From Hondaea fermentalgiana (Eukaryota; Sar; Bigyra; Thraustochytrida; Thraustochytriidae), in assembly GCA_014084085.1 (NCBI GenBank), contig NPFB01000040.1:489699-553698 (forward strand): a stretch of 64,000 nucleotides of DNA, given 5' to 3'. The notes under the pieces were generated by a model, which saw only the letters and a program-made list of their open reading frames with translations, made no database searches and was not told the DNA's origin. The position numbers and the translations under genes were made by a program. This document shows positions 1 through 9,016 of this stretch, piece after piece (the stretch's first letter is position 1; every line of letters begins with the position of its first letter).

Positions 1-752
1 GTGGGGAAGGCTACGAGGAGAACCTCTTTGTCCAGCTGATTCAGACATATAGCATTTCCGAGGACGTGGCACGTCACCTGGCACGCACGTATGGCGTGCG
101 AGCATGGGACGTGTGCAAGCTCGTTCGTCCGACATCCAAGGGGTGGCCTCGCTTTGGTGTCCCTATTGTCGAGAACTATCCGTACCTGGAAGCCGAAATC
201 GAGTATGCTGTGCGCAACGAGTACGCGCGCACTGTGCGCGACATGCTGAGCATCCGGACCCGGCTTGCGTACTTGAACTCTGACGCCGCCAAGTTTGCAG
301 CACCCAAGGTGGCCGACATTATGGCGGACTTACTTGACTGGACCTCGGAGGAGAAGCAAGAGCAGCTCGACGATGCCAGGAGCTTCCTCAGCGAGTTTGG
401 TGGGTCGCATCCTGCCCAGACGGAGCCGCGTCGCCCGCTTCAGGATCTCCCCGCGCTCTTCAAGTCGCTCGATCATGATGGCAGTGGCTTTGTGGACCAG
501 ATTGAGATGCAAAATGCTGCCAAGGTTCTTGGCTTTTCGCCGGCCACTCCGGAAGAATTGCTTGAGCTCTTTCGCAAGATTCCTGGCGCCGAGACTGGCC
601 GCATCTACGAGAAGGACTTTGTCGAGTTCTGGAACGCGAACCTTGAAAAGGAGCAGATTTTGCAAGCTCTTGACAAGGAGCTCAAGCTTTCTCTCAGCAA
701 GCTCAATGAGCAGGGCGAGTCTTCTTCCTCTTCGGGCGTCATGTTCGGATGA
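1..752 (+). CDS. GPD2: FAD-dependent glycerol-3-phosphate dehydrogenase, mitochondrial type, C-terminal part
   Basis: The 3' end of a gene that begins before the window; the frame is open from base 3 to a TGA at 750-752 (about 249 codons seen). The family oxidises glycerol 3-phosphate to dihydroxyacetone phosphate on the outer face of the inner mitochondrial membrane and passes electrons to ubiquinone. What is seen is the conserved C-terminal domain (ARTYG, then YLEAEIEYAVRNEYARTV, MLSIRTRLAYLN, EEKQEQLDDARSFL), which aligns by eye with animal GPD2. A canonical EF-hand loop follows (DHDGSGFVDQIE), then a degenerate second one. Calcium-binding EF-hands at this end are typical of animal GPD2 and absent from the yeast enzyme, so calcium activation is likely. 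The tail is Ser-rich. Start and FAD domain lie outside the window. Confidence 0.92.
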   Translation, partial: GEGYEENLFVQLIQTYSISEDVARHLARTYGVRAWDVCKLVRPTSKGWPRFGVPIVENYPYLEAEIEYAVRNEYARTVRDMLSIRTRLAYLNSDAAKFAAPKVADIMADLLDWTSEEKQEQLDDARSFLSEFGGSHPAQTEPRRPLQDLPALFKSLDHDGSGFVDQIEMQNAAKVLGFSPATPEELLELFRKIPGAETGRIYEKDFVEFWNANLEKEQILQALDKELKLSLSKLNEQGESSSSSGVMFG

Positions 753-981
753 GCTTGTTTACCATCTATTTCTTTTTATTATTTTTGGACATCGTCGTAA
801 TAATCTGTTTTCCCAAATTTGACAGTAGGGCCTATGCCCCATGCAGCGCTGTGCTGGCCGCCATGAAGATGATGATGATAGTCTGCGTTGACAACGATCG
901 AGATGTCGCAATGACGTTTAGAAAAGTTGGGGAATTCTTTTTTTGGGGCTGGTGCACGGCAATCACCCAAGCTATCGAAAC

Positions 982-2432
982 ATGTGGCAGCAAGCGCATG
1001 ACAGCACGCAAGAGCAGGCGCGACTGCAGCCCAGAGCGCAACAGCCTCAGCAGCAGCAGCAGCAGCAGCCTCAGACGGGCGCCAAACGCAGTCGTGCCGC
1101 GCGGAAGCGGCACCGGCAAGCACAACTCGATGAGGCCATGTGGAGACCCCCGGCCCTTACCACGACGCAACAACCACTAGGCCTACAGCGAAGAGACTCG
1201 CGGGAACGAGCTTGCCAGCAGCAGGGGCAGCTGCGCACGGAGGTACTTGTGCATTGCCTTGCCACGCGCAAGATAAAGACTCACAGTCAGGCATCATAAG
1301 ACTAACATTGCTGGAGACGACAACGACGACGCCCTCGCCGAGTGGGCCATTTTTTTGTTTCATTCTCTTACACTTGTCTTTCTTCTCCGTCTTTTCTTGG
1401 TCTTCGCCTTTGTTGATGCCTTTTTTTTTTTGCGCCCAACGACGTGTCTCACAGGATGATGATGGTATTTATTCACAAAGACAACCCGAGCCGGCCGAAG
1501 CAAGAATGATTCGGCTTGCAGAGATTCCTTCTTTTACTTCAAAAAGAGATGTGCGCAATGCCATGGAACGCATTGCCCCTCTCAAGAGCTTTCATGCCGC
1601 AGAGTCGACAGCCTATGTCGAGTTTCTCAGTGTCAAGGGCGCGCAGGCCGCCTTGGAGATGGCTGCAGCACATGGAGGCACCATCGAGATTTCCTCATCC
1701 GTGCGAGTCATTCTCACGCAGCCGACCACGAAACATCTTGGCGCTGGAAGCATTCCCACGCAGCCTAGTGTCTCGCATCAAGAATGGTTTGCCTCTGTTC
1801 TCAGTGCTCCCGTGGCCCCCATTTCGGACAACAGCAATGATCGAGTGGATACGACGACGGAGGTGTCGAAGAAGATGTCGACAGCTACAATCTGTGTTCC
1901 ACCGACTCGACGCAGCAAAGAAGTAAGTGATCCAGCTTCGTCTTCAAGCCAAGCAAGCGCGTCGGTGCGGATCGATATGACAAGGATGAGTAAGTCTCGA
2001 CGAAAAGCTCGAGAGAATGCAGAACATATAGACAAGAGCGAGTCGCGAGATGTCGTGCCGTCAAGAAGACCTCAGCACGTCTGCATGCTTTGCCTCCGCA
2101 AGTTTCCTTCACGTGAGAACCTTGAGCGGCACGAGCAACGCTCGCTCATGCACAAGCAAGCTCTTGCCAAGCGTTCTGGTCGCCGACGGCGGCCCGTCAC
2201 GGAAGCCATCGTTCCCTCCAAACTTGCAGATCCCTCGCCCCCGGAACTGGCGCCTCTTCCTGCCTCAAGTAAAGGGTCACAGCTTTTATCCAAGCTGGGT
2301 TGGGTCGCGGGCTCCGGGGCCGGTGTTCGCGCTCAAGGCATCACAGCACCGCTCTCTGCGTCCGGCATGGGGGGGCGTACAGCGTCCACTCGTCATGGGC
2401 TCGGCGCGGTGGATGCGCGGAAGCCGTCCTGA
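982..2432 (+). CDS. RBM5/RBM10-like splicing factor (RRM, C2H2 finger, G-patch), two exons
   Basis: Proposed model: exons 982-1242 and 1455-2432 joined in phase 0, about 412 residues. Exon 1 gives a Gln-rich, basic N-terminus. Exon 2 holds a short RRM-like fold (residues about 105-175; MIRLAEIP as strand 1 and TAYVEFLSVKGAQAAL around strand 3), a Ser-rich linker, a C2H2 finger (C297, C300, H313, H320; CMLCLRKF...RHEQRSLMHK) and a G-patch-like end (residues about 361-405; LGW, GSG, QGITAP, GLG). The finger followed by a G-patch reading QGITAP is the signature of the RBM5/RBM10 family, which acts in early spliceosomal complexes. It is much shorter than human RBM5 and lacks the second RRM and OCRE domain. 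If the intron is wrong, translation could start at 1506 and still keep all three domains. Confidence 0.7.
1243..1454 (+). other. predicted intron of the RBM5/10-like gene
   Basis: GT donor (GAG|GTACTT) and an acceptor after a long pyrimidine tract with ten consecutive T and TCTCACAG. It is 212 bases long and joins two open frames in phase 0. Without it, the upstream frame ends soon after and the downstream frame runs back into low-complexity sequence. No transcript evidence is available here. Confidence 0.62.
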
Positions 2433-3062
2433 CCTCGCTCGCGATGGTTGGCGCTCGCAATGGTTGGCGCTCGAAGTCGCGGCACGACCGGTGTAGGTAG
2501 AAGAGGTACTCAGCTAGTCCCAAGAGATATATACTTTGTTTTCGTCGTCGTCGTCAAAAGCGTGGCTCTCGCCTGTCTTGATTTGGAGCCCCCAACAGCA
2601 CTTGTGTTTTCTTCCTGACCGGTCTCGTGGTCGAGAAGAATGCACTTTACTCATTTTACCGTCGGCAGTCCGCCGCTTCTGTATTTTGTTTGCCATTATC
2701 GTGATGCGATGCAAACCATGCCGCTTTACATACTGTTAGGGGTCTGGGTCCGGGTGCTGTCGGTGCGCAGCCGCGCCAGTGACCTCCCTCCCTCCTTCCT
2801 TCCCTCCTTCCCTCCCTACACTGCCTGCATACTGCCTCCCTGGAGGCCGCCTGCACGTGGCTCGCTTTAGGGTCCTTCGCTGCTCCGCTCCACGTTCAGG
2901 GCGCTGCAGATCCTGCCCACCCGCGTGCATCTTCTGCAGTGCGTGCGTCTCGCGCCGCGAGAAGGTATGAATGAATGGACCCATGATGGGAAGGGATGGG
3001 ACGGGCCAGATTGGGTCGGATGGGATAACACGAGCCAGAGATGGCGGGATGTATGTATCCAC

Positions 3063-3089
3063 TGCCAGCTGCAGCGGCTGCAGCTGGCA
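3063..3089. repeat. 13-base perfect inverted repeat
   Basis: TGCCAGCTGCAGC, one G, then its exact reverse complement. It is made of CAGCTG/CTGCAG steps and could form a hairpin, or be a chance product of CAG/CTG-rich DNA. Confidence 0.7.
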
Positions 3090-3423
3090 GCCGCTGCAAG
3101 GATCCAAGGCTCGGCGAAGCTCGCCGCGACGCTTCGCTCGCGCGCGCGCACTAGCTGACGGGTAAGGTAAGGCATGGCAGCCGTCGCGCGGAGCCGAAGG
3201 CGGCCTCTGCGGGCTTGCTTGCACGCAGGCCCTGGCACGGACGATGTGATTGTTGGTTGGTGTCGCAGACTGGCTCGCGCGCGGCCCGGCCCGGCAGGCC
3301 AACCCGCGCTCGCTCGCTCGCTCGCTCGCTCCCTCTTTCCCTGCCTGCTCGCCAAAGCGCAGCGTCGCAGCGGCGCCCGCGCGCCCCGTGTCCACCCGCG
3401 GGAAGCGCAGCGAGGCAGGCAGC

Positions 3424-3425
<2 letters not shown>

Positions 3426-3470
<45 letters not shown>
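3426..3470. repeat. (CAG)n microsatellite, about 15 units
   Basis: An uninterrupted CAG run in intergenic DNA. It is not inside any gene I can support. Confidence 0.95.
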
Positions 3471-3471
<1 letters not shown>

Positions 3472-3493
3472 GCGCAGCGAGGCCGTGAAAAAT

Positions 3494-3560
3494 CCTGCAC
3501 GTGCTGCACGTCCTGCACGTGCTGCACGTGCTGCACGTCCTGCACGTGCCGCACGTGCCG
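3494..3560. repeat. 9-base tandem repeat (CTGCACGTG-like), about 7 copies
   Basis: Imperfect tandem copies of CTGCACGTG/CTGCACGTC ending in GCCGCACGTGCCG. Several copies contain the palindrome CACGTG, the E-box/G-box core bound by bHLH-type factors. It lies about 740 bases upstream of the receptor start. Confidence 0.85.
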
Positions 3561-3770
3561 CCAGCCCGCCAATACAGCTCCTGCGAAGCGAAGCGAAGCG
3601 ATGCGAGGCGCCATGGCATGACGTGCGTGCGCTGGCGGGGGCGCGCCGCGCGACCGCCCAGTCTTCTCGCCTCCTTGCCGCCTGCGCCGCGCGGCGGCAC
3701 GGAGAGAGAGAGGCTCGGAGCGAGCAAGAGGTGTGCGCCATGCAAACGTACGAACTAACAACTTGGAGAC

Positions 3771-3797
3771 GCACCGCACCGCACCGCACCGCACCGC
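3771..3797. repeat. (ACCGC)n run
   Basis: Five tandem ACCGC units, followed to about 3840 by CAACG/CAAAG-type repeats. Confidence 0.85.
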
Positions 3798-4032
3798 GAG
3801 CAAAGCAACGCAACGCAAAGCAAAGCAAAACAAAGCAAGGCTGCTCCCTCTCCGAGTCCTCGGCAATCCTGCAAAGGCCGTCTGCGCTCGAACGCTCACT
3901 CGCTGCTCACGTCCTCGGCTGCGTCCTCGGTTGCGTCCTTGGTCGGGCCGAGGCAGGGCGGGGCAAGGCAGCCCGGGCCGACACAGCCCGGGCGGCGTGG
4001 CACAGCGCGGCGTAGCGAGCGTGACGAGGGCG

Positions 4033-4058
4033 AGCTAGCTAGCTAGCTAGCTAGCTAA
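4033..4058. repeat. (CTAG)n run
   Basis: AGCTAGCT repeated about six times, ending in AAGCTACC. Confidence 0.9.
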
Positions 4059-4295
4059 GCTACCTCGCTGCTTCTTGAGCGTGCGCCAAGCAACGTGCGC
4101 GTGCTTCTTTTGGTGGAAAGGTAAAAAGGCCAGCCAGCCAAGCCAGCCTGCCAGCCAAGCAGGGTGGGCAGCAAAGAAGGCGGCCAGCTAGCCGGGCTGC
4201 CAGTCAGCAAGCCGACCATTCAGTTGGCCGGCCAGAGCGAGCGAGCGAGCAAGCAAGCAAACGCTCATAGCCGGCAAGCTGCATCTTGACCGAAG

Positions 4296-6743
4296 ATGCT
4301 GCGCGGGCGCGGCGCAATTGGGCTCGCAGGCCTCGCAACGCTCTGGTTTACAGCCGCGACGGTGAGTGCGCACGGGACAGATACGTGCTCATTCAATGCA
4401 AGCGCGGCCAGTGATAGTGCCAGTGCGACCCTGCTGAATGCTCAAACAGTCATTGTGGACACGGAAACCTTTATCCTCGGCGACGGAGGGAGGAATACCA
4501 CGGGCTGCCACACATTTCCGGATGATGACCTTACTTGTTCTTCCGTGCTCTCTGGCTCATCCGTCTACATGCCCGATGCATACCTTGGCACCGATGCTGA
4601 CCTTGCAGACATTTTCGCAGTTGAGGCACGGGTCGCAAGCATTCTGCAAGAACTAGAGGGGGACCTCGCAAGCGCAGGAGAGGAATGCAGGTACATTTTT
4701 CAGGTATACGCTTGTGTCTCGCGATACCCAATGTGCGATGATGAAGAACCAACGAAAATGACTTTCGATGCATGCGAAGAAATTCATGAAGCCTGCGCCC
4801 CGCTGTTTGAAAAGTATGAGAATCTCATCACACCTTGCGACGCCGTCGTCACAGACGCTGAAGCGCAGTACTTTTTCAGGCCAGACTACTGGCTCGACAC
4901 GGAAGTTTGGCAAGTCTCAGCAACATCATCTTCGCAAGGCTTTGATGCCCAAGACCTTGAGGATCTCGCTGGTCTTGTCGCTGCTGCTGAAAGCGAACTC
5001 AATTGCGAGTACCCGTTGGTGCCCACGATGAACCGTGTGAGTCCTGGGAGTAAGACTTGTGAGTACCAGTCCAAGTTCCCCGTGTACTCGGACGAGGCCT
5101 GGGAGTCGATTCGTCTCGCGCTCGTCGTTCCTGGTCTCTTGAGCATTCCCTTCAACGTGTTTGCAGTCTTTAAAACTACGCAAGAGCTGCGCAAGCGCCC
5201 GCACGTCTACAGCGTCCGTCGTCGACGTGGCGACAAGGATAGACGGCGAATCGTGCTCCAGCTCTTCCGTCTGGCTGCCTCCTTTGGCATTATTTTTGCC
5301 CTCGTAAGTGCCGTCCCGGCTGCCATTCTTGGATTCCAGGTCGGCCTCGTCTCGCAGACGCAGACTTTTGTGCAAGAGTCTGCCGCGTGCTGGATCTCCA
5401 AAACAGCGCCCTTCTTCCTCATGTCCCTTGTCAATATGATCACGACCACGCTCATTATCATCTGGCTGCGCGTGCACGCTGCGAAGCGGATGCGATCATA
5501 CCGCGGGTCTCGTCGCGAGCGATTCTGCGTATGGGCCTTTTCCTTTCTCCTCCCTGCAGTGCTATGCGCGATCGCTCTTGTACTCGACGACTCGCGACTC
5601 TACGAAGAAGAAGACGGACGTCTTGTTGCGTTCCAGAACATGTACTTTGTTCGCAACACGTTTATGTGCTTTCCGCGCCTCGCACACGCCTCGCACGAGC
5701 TTCTTCTCATTCACATTCCCTTGATGCTCTCCGGTGTCGCTGGCTTTATCACGGCCGTCTCTGTAGCGATGCTCTTGCGCTCCGAGCGCAACTCGTGCAT
5801 GGGCATCCTCTGTGGTAATTTAAGTTTTGCCAACACCTCTGTCATGTACTCGATGCCGTCGTCCGCCTCATCGCGCTCGAGCAGTGGCGGCTCCGATTCT
5901 GGAGGCCTGGGAATTTCTGGCATTGGCCGCAGTCTGCGCAAGCCCACAATCAATACATCTCGCAAGTATCGGACGGTGAATCGCACCACGGACGAGGGAA
6001 TTTCGTTGCGAATTACCGCGCAAACGATTCGTCTTGGGTCTCTCTTTTTCATTTTCATCGTCTTGGGATTTGTCGGCGTCATTCTTGTTGCGCCCTCACT
6101 TCAGTCCTTTAGTACCTCAATGTACCAGTGGTGGGATTGTGCCGACGCGTCGGGCTTTTATACTTGTATGGACACACTCACGGATTCTGAGAGCATCTAT
6201 GATTCCGAGATCTGCTGCGGAAAGTGTGGTCTCGAGGGCTTTGATGCAGCGTATCCGGAGGTGTGCGGCGCGTGTGAGGATGCGCCCTCGAATGAGGACC
6301 TTTTTCTCATCCCAGGGCTCGCATCATCCAGCAGCAGCAGCAGCAACGCGGACGACGTCCCACCACCAGGCCAGCTCATGCTCTTTTACTTTTCATGGTC
6401 CGTGATCCCGCTCGTGTTTGGGCTTTCGTTTTGCCTCTCTCATCTCAAACATATTTTGGCGATGCGTGCTGCTAATGATTTCTCATGCCGATCATCACAG
6501 AGCACTCCCCGAACGACCCGCGTAAGCTCTGGGTCTAAGGGTTACGTGAGTCCTTTTCGTAGAGCCGATTCCCGGCGGGACAAGGCGCTCGGTGTCTTCG
6601 ACGGCAGTGGCGATGACATGGAGACCGGCTTTTATTCGGTGACCACGATGAAGCCTCAAGGCCAGTCGAGGCCGCAGCAACGGGAAAAACTCACGCCGGC
6701 TCCGCCGACAGACTCGGCGCCCCCGACACCCCCACCCCTCTAA
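4296..6743 (+). CDS. Frizzled-like seven-transmembrane receptor with cysteine-rich domain
   Basis: 815 residues in one exon, ATG to TAA. Residues 1-25 form a signal peptide. Residues about 71-181 form a Frizzled-type cysteine-rich domain: CHTF...LTC, then CRYIFQVYACVSRYPMC, DACEEIHEAC and a last C181, matching the Fz pattern of paired cysteines around a hydrophobic helix. Seven hydrophobic segments follow: about 271-292, 320-348, 367-395, 408-430, 468-495, a sixth ending in LGFVGVILVAP, and a last containing LMLFYFSWSVIPLVFGLSF. The third extracellular loop is long and has its own cluster of cysteines (CC, C, C, C). A Ser-rich loop lies between helices 5 and 6. The KTxxxW Dishevelled-binding motif is not seen after helix 7. 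Family members bind lipidated or sterol ligands; the ligand here is unknown. The Fz/Smo class assignment rests on the CRD and overall order. Confidence 0.72.
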   Translation: MLRGRGAIGLAGLATLWFTAATVSAHGTDTCSFNASAASDSASATLLNAQTVIVDTETFILGDGGRNTTGCHTFPDDDLTCSSVLSGSSVYMPDAYLGTDADLADIFAVEARVASILQELEGDLASAGEECRYIFQVYACVSRYPMCDDEEPTKMTFDACEEIHEACAPLFEKYENLITPCDAVVTDAEAQYFFRPDYWLDTEVWQVSATSSSQGFDAQDLEDLAGLVAAAESELNCEYPLVPTMNRVSPGSKTCEYQSKFPVYSDEAWESIRLALVVPGLLSIPFNVFAVFKTTQELRKRPHVYSVRRRRGDKDRRRIVLQLFRLAASFGIIFALVSAVPAAILGFQVGLVSQTQTFVQESAACWISKTAPFFLMSLVNMITTTLIIIWLRVHAAKRMRSYRGSRRERFCVWAFSFLLPAVLCAIALVLDDSRLYEEEDGRLVAFQNMYFVRNTFMCFPRLAHASHELLLIHIPLMLSGVAGFITAVSVAMLLRSERNSCMGILCGNLSFANTSVMYSMPSSASSRSSSGGSDSGGLGISGIGRSLRKPTINTSRKYRTVNRTTDEGISLRITAQTIRLGSLFFIFIVLGFVGVILVAPSLQSFSTSMYQWWDCADASGFYTCMDTLTDSESIYDSEICCGKCGLEGFDAAYPEVCGACEDAPSNEDLFLIPGLASSSSSSSNADDVPPPGQLMLFYFSWSVIPLVFGLSFCLSHLKHILAMRAANDFSCRSSQSTPRTTRVSSGSKGYVSPFRRADSRRDKALGVFDGSGDDMETGFYSVTTMKPQGQSRPQQREKLTPAPPTDSAPPTPPPL

Positions 6744-7129
6744 ATAGGTGGTCTTCTTCTCTGCGAAAGGTTTCCACGTTTTGTCTTTTCATTCTTTCTC
6801 TTCTGTGGCAATCGTCGTTGCCTATCTGCGCAACTTTCCTTTCTTTACATGGTGAACATAACTCGCAAAGCAAAGCTCTGATCGTATGGAAGCAATCTCA
6901 CTGCGATGGGACGCAGTGTTTGCGCGACTGTTTCAAGAAGCAAACCCAAGGCAAATCAAACCTACCTCTCTGCTACTTTCTGATAGTATACCTGATAACA
7001 ATACAAGAGCAGTCAATTTGCTTTCACGAGTAGTATTTCGCAAAAAGTTCGTTCAGATATTCGTTTATACTGTCAGGGCCGAAAAGGGTGGGGGGAGGCG
7101 AGAGGCGGAGTGAACGCCGAGACTTGACA
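6744..7129. other. convergent 3' region, no gene seen
   Basis: 386 bases, AT-richer than its neighbours, between the ends of two convergent genes. It presumably holds both 3' untranslated regions and polyadenylation signals. Nothing else is supported. Confidence 0.6.
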
Positions 7130-8125
7130 TTATGCAGTTGTGAGCGGCTGTCGCTCGTCCAAGATGTCGTCCTGGTCGCCCGTGTCAAGCTGCAGATGTG
7201 CGTCAGAGTCGTGTCGTGCCGCGGAAGCAAAGTACTCGTCCCGATCGCGGTCGCCATAGAGGACAAAGTGCTGGATCATGAAGATAATATCGAATCCAAG
7301 CGACAACAACGAGAGCCCAAGTTTGACGGGATCCCCGTAGATTCCAGACCAGTCGTTTTCTAATGATGCGTCGATGAAGAGCTGCAGGAACGACAAAAAT
7401 CCACCCGTGAAATCAAGCGAAACGTTGACAATGGACCATCCCTGCGTTGACTTGCGCTGGTAGTTGAGATACACTTGCGGGCAGTACTTTACAAAGGAAA
7501 CGACCAGCTTGATGTAAGATACAAAGTAAAGCCACGAAAGCATGGTCCAGAAATTAGAATTTGAGCCTTGCTCCCACATCGGGTTTCCGTGGCCGAGGAC
7601 AGCCAGCAGGTACACAACCGTGAGCGCAGAGGTGAGTCCGATGAAAGCAAAGACCACGGGCCGTACCAGCCGACCTTTCGGGCGACGGTATCCACAATAG
7701 TACATTTGCCACAAGGTCGCGCCCGTGACAACGGTGGCGTGCAGGGCGAAGAAGACGTCGTTGGCGCGCACCAGGTTTTCCTCGCCATCGTGAGCCCGAC
7801 GATAGCTCTCCCGCACGGTAGAAGAAGAAAAAAACGCTACATTGAAGATACTGTAGGCCACGAAGCCAAGCAGATTGAGCCAGATGAAATCATACGAGAG
7901 TCCTTCGGTGCTCTTGCGTTGATAGTTGAGCACAAGCTGCGGATAAAACGAGACGGACCATGCCACAAAGTAAAGCCAGCCAATCACCCATGAGAGAGCT
8001 CGCCAAAAGCCATTCTTTGATTTTCCCGGGCCATTATCGTGCTCTGCATACGCTAGCGTCACCAAGCCAATGATGAAGACGCCCACGAGCGCCACGAGGC
8101 CCAAAGTGCTCCGCCCGCGGTCCAT
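7130..8125 (-). CDS. CTNS: cystinosin (lysosomal H+/cystine exporter)
   Basis: 331 residues, single exon, with an ATG at 8125. The PQ-loop fold is clear: first PQ-loop SFYPQLVLNYQRKSTEGLS (about 59-77) and second YCPQVYLNYQRKSTQGWS (about 214-231). Acidic residues that couple protons in human cystinosin have counterparts in ANDVFFALHA (D123), LDFTGG (D238) and GFDIIFMIQH (D279). Cystinosin carries cystine out of the lysosome with protons. The N-terminus has a hydrophobic segment but no long glycosylated lumenal domain, so it is shorter than human CTNS (367 residues). No GYDQL sorting signal is present; the acidic tail ends DERQPLTTA, which only loosely resembles a dileucine-type signal. It is divergent from LZTFL1. 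Confidence 0.95.
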   Translation of the reverse strand: MDRGRSTLGLVALVGVFIIGLVTLAYAEHDNGPGKSKNGFWRALSWVIGWLYFVAWSVSFYPQLVLNYQRKSTEGLSYDFIWLNLLGFVAYSIFNVAFFSSSTVRESYRRAHDGEENLVRANDVFFALHATVVTGATLWQMYYCGYRRPKGRLVRPVVFAFIGLTSALTVVYLLAVLGHGNPMWEQGSNSNFWTMLSWLYFVSYIKLVVSFVKYCPQVYLNYQRKSTQGWSIVNVSLDFTGGFLSFLQLFIDASLENDWSGIYGDPVKLGLSLLSLGFDIIFMIQHFVLYGDRDRDEYFASAARHDSDAHLQLDTGDQDDILDERQPLTTA

Positions 8126-9016
8126 GTGTTTTTTCTTGCAGCGAGCGACACGGCGAAGTTAGAAGCGCAGCCACCGAGACGACGCGCAGATTCGCTCGCG
8201 AGCGCGCAAGCCAACCAAGCAGACTACGCCTTCGCTAGCTACTAGGGAAGCTAACAAGCACACGCCGGCCCACGCAGACCGGTCGCGCGTCGTCAGGCGA
8301 AGCCGTCTCGCCTTCTCTCCCCGATAAGATTTGCTTGATGTGCGCCTCGATGATGAAATATAAATGCAACATTTGTGGAAAAACAATAACTTATCTTTTT
8401 GGCTTATCTTTTTGCTTTTCTTGTACCACCATCTTCGTCTTCAAGTTCATTCGCGTACTATCTTCCTCGCTGGAGCGCTCGGCTCGAGTTGACTTGAACT
8501 CCGACACAAGCTCTACATGCTGATGCCTCAAGCGTGCGATGGGGACTGCATGGCACCGTAGGAGAAACCTTTTTTTTTTTTAGGTTTTTTGTTTTCGGTA
8601 TTTCTATGCAGGTGTGAATGTCAGCCATGTCCCAAAACAACAGATCCGCAGCAGATTGCAGCCTACAAGGTGGTCAGAGTTCTATATAGACAACCTAACC
8701 TTGGCCAAATCTGCTTTCTTCCTTTCCGCATGAGCAGGAACGTGACTTTAGCCCTTTCAACGGTCATATTTCACAAACCTTGTCAAGAATGCTTGCTGAG
8801 CCTTCTTGTCTGTCTGTCTGTCTTTAGAGAGTTCCTGGCGCCAATCGCATTCGGGAGAAAGGAAACTTGCAAGCACGCGCAGCACTCGCTGCGCGGCGGC
8901 AAAGGCGAAGGCTCTGCTGCGGCAGACGCGAAGGTGAGCAGGTATCCCTGGAGCTCCTCTCCTTGCGCGCTTCTCACGCTGACCGAAAAAACGGCAAGAG
9001 AGAGAGAAAAGGGAGA
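8126..9016. other. divergent promoter region of cystinosin and LZTFL1
   Basis: 891 bases with no supported gene. It contains a short (TGTC)n run near 8808-8823. A good donor-like site (AAG|GTGAGC at 8934) and a branch-like CTGAC followed by CAAG at 8998 could define a small intron in the LZTFL1 5' leader. No TATA box can be assigned with confidence. Confidence 0.45.

Larger units (their letters stand above)
2433..4295. other. intergenic, simple-sequence-rich, no convincing gene
   Basis: About 1.9 kb between the RBM5-like stop and the receptor start. It holds polypyrimidine and CCTT runs (about 2786-2820), a 13-base inverted repeat, a CAG run, an array of CACGTG-containing 9-mers, ACCGC and CAAAG runs and a CTAG run. 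Open frames on both strands here (up to 387 codons on minus) are compositional: they are Arg/Ala/Cys-rich and change residue class with each microsatellite. The last few hundred bases should contain the promoter and 5' leader of the receptor gene, but I see no specific site. Confidence 0.6.

Noticed and set aside
2736..4015. Long open frames on both strands (387 codons minus, 266 plus)
   Set aside because: Residue content follows the microsatellites (Arg, Ala, Cys, Gln runs), no domain is visible, and overlapping frames on both strands are equally open, as expected in GC-rich repeats.
8281..8305. DERQPLTTA at the cystinosin C-terminus (encoded near 7130-7160) considered as an acidic dileucine lysosomal signal
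   Set aside because: It lacks the second Leu/Ile and the spacing is off by one; no sorting signal is claimed. The coordinates given here are only the nearby leader checked for an alternative start, which was not found.
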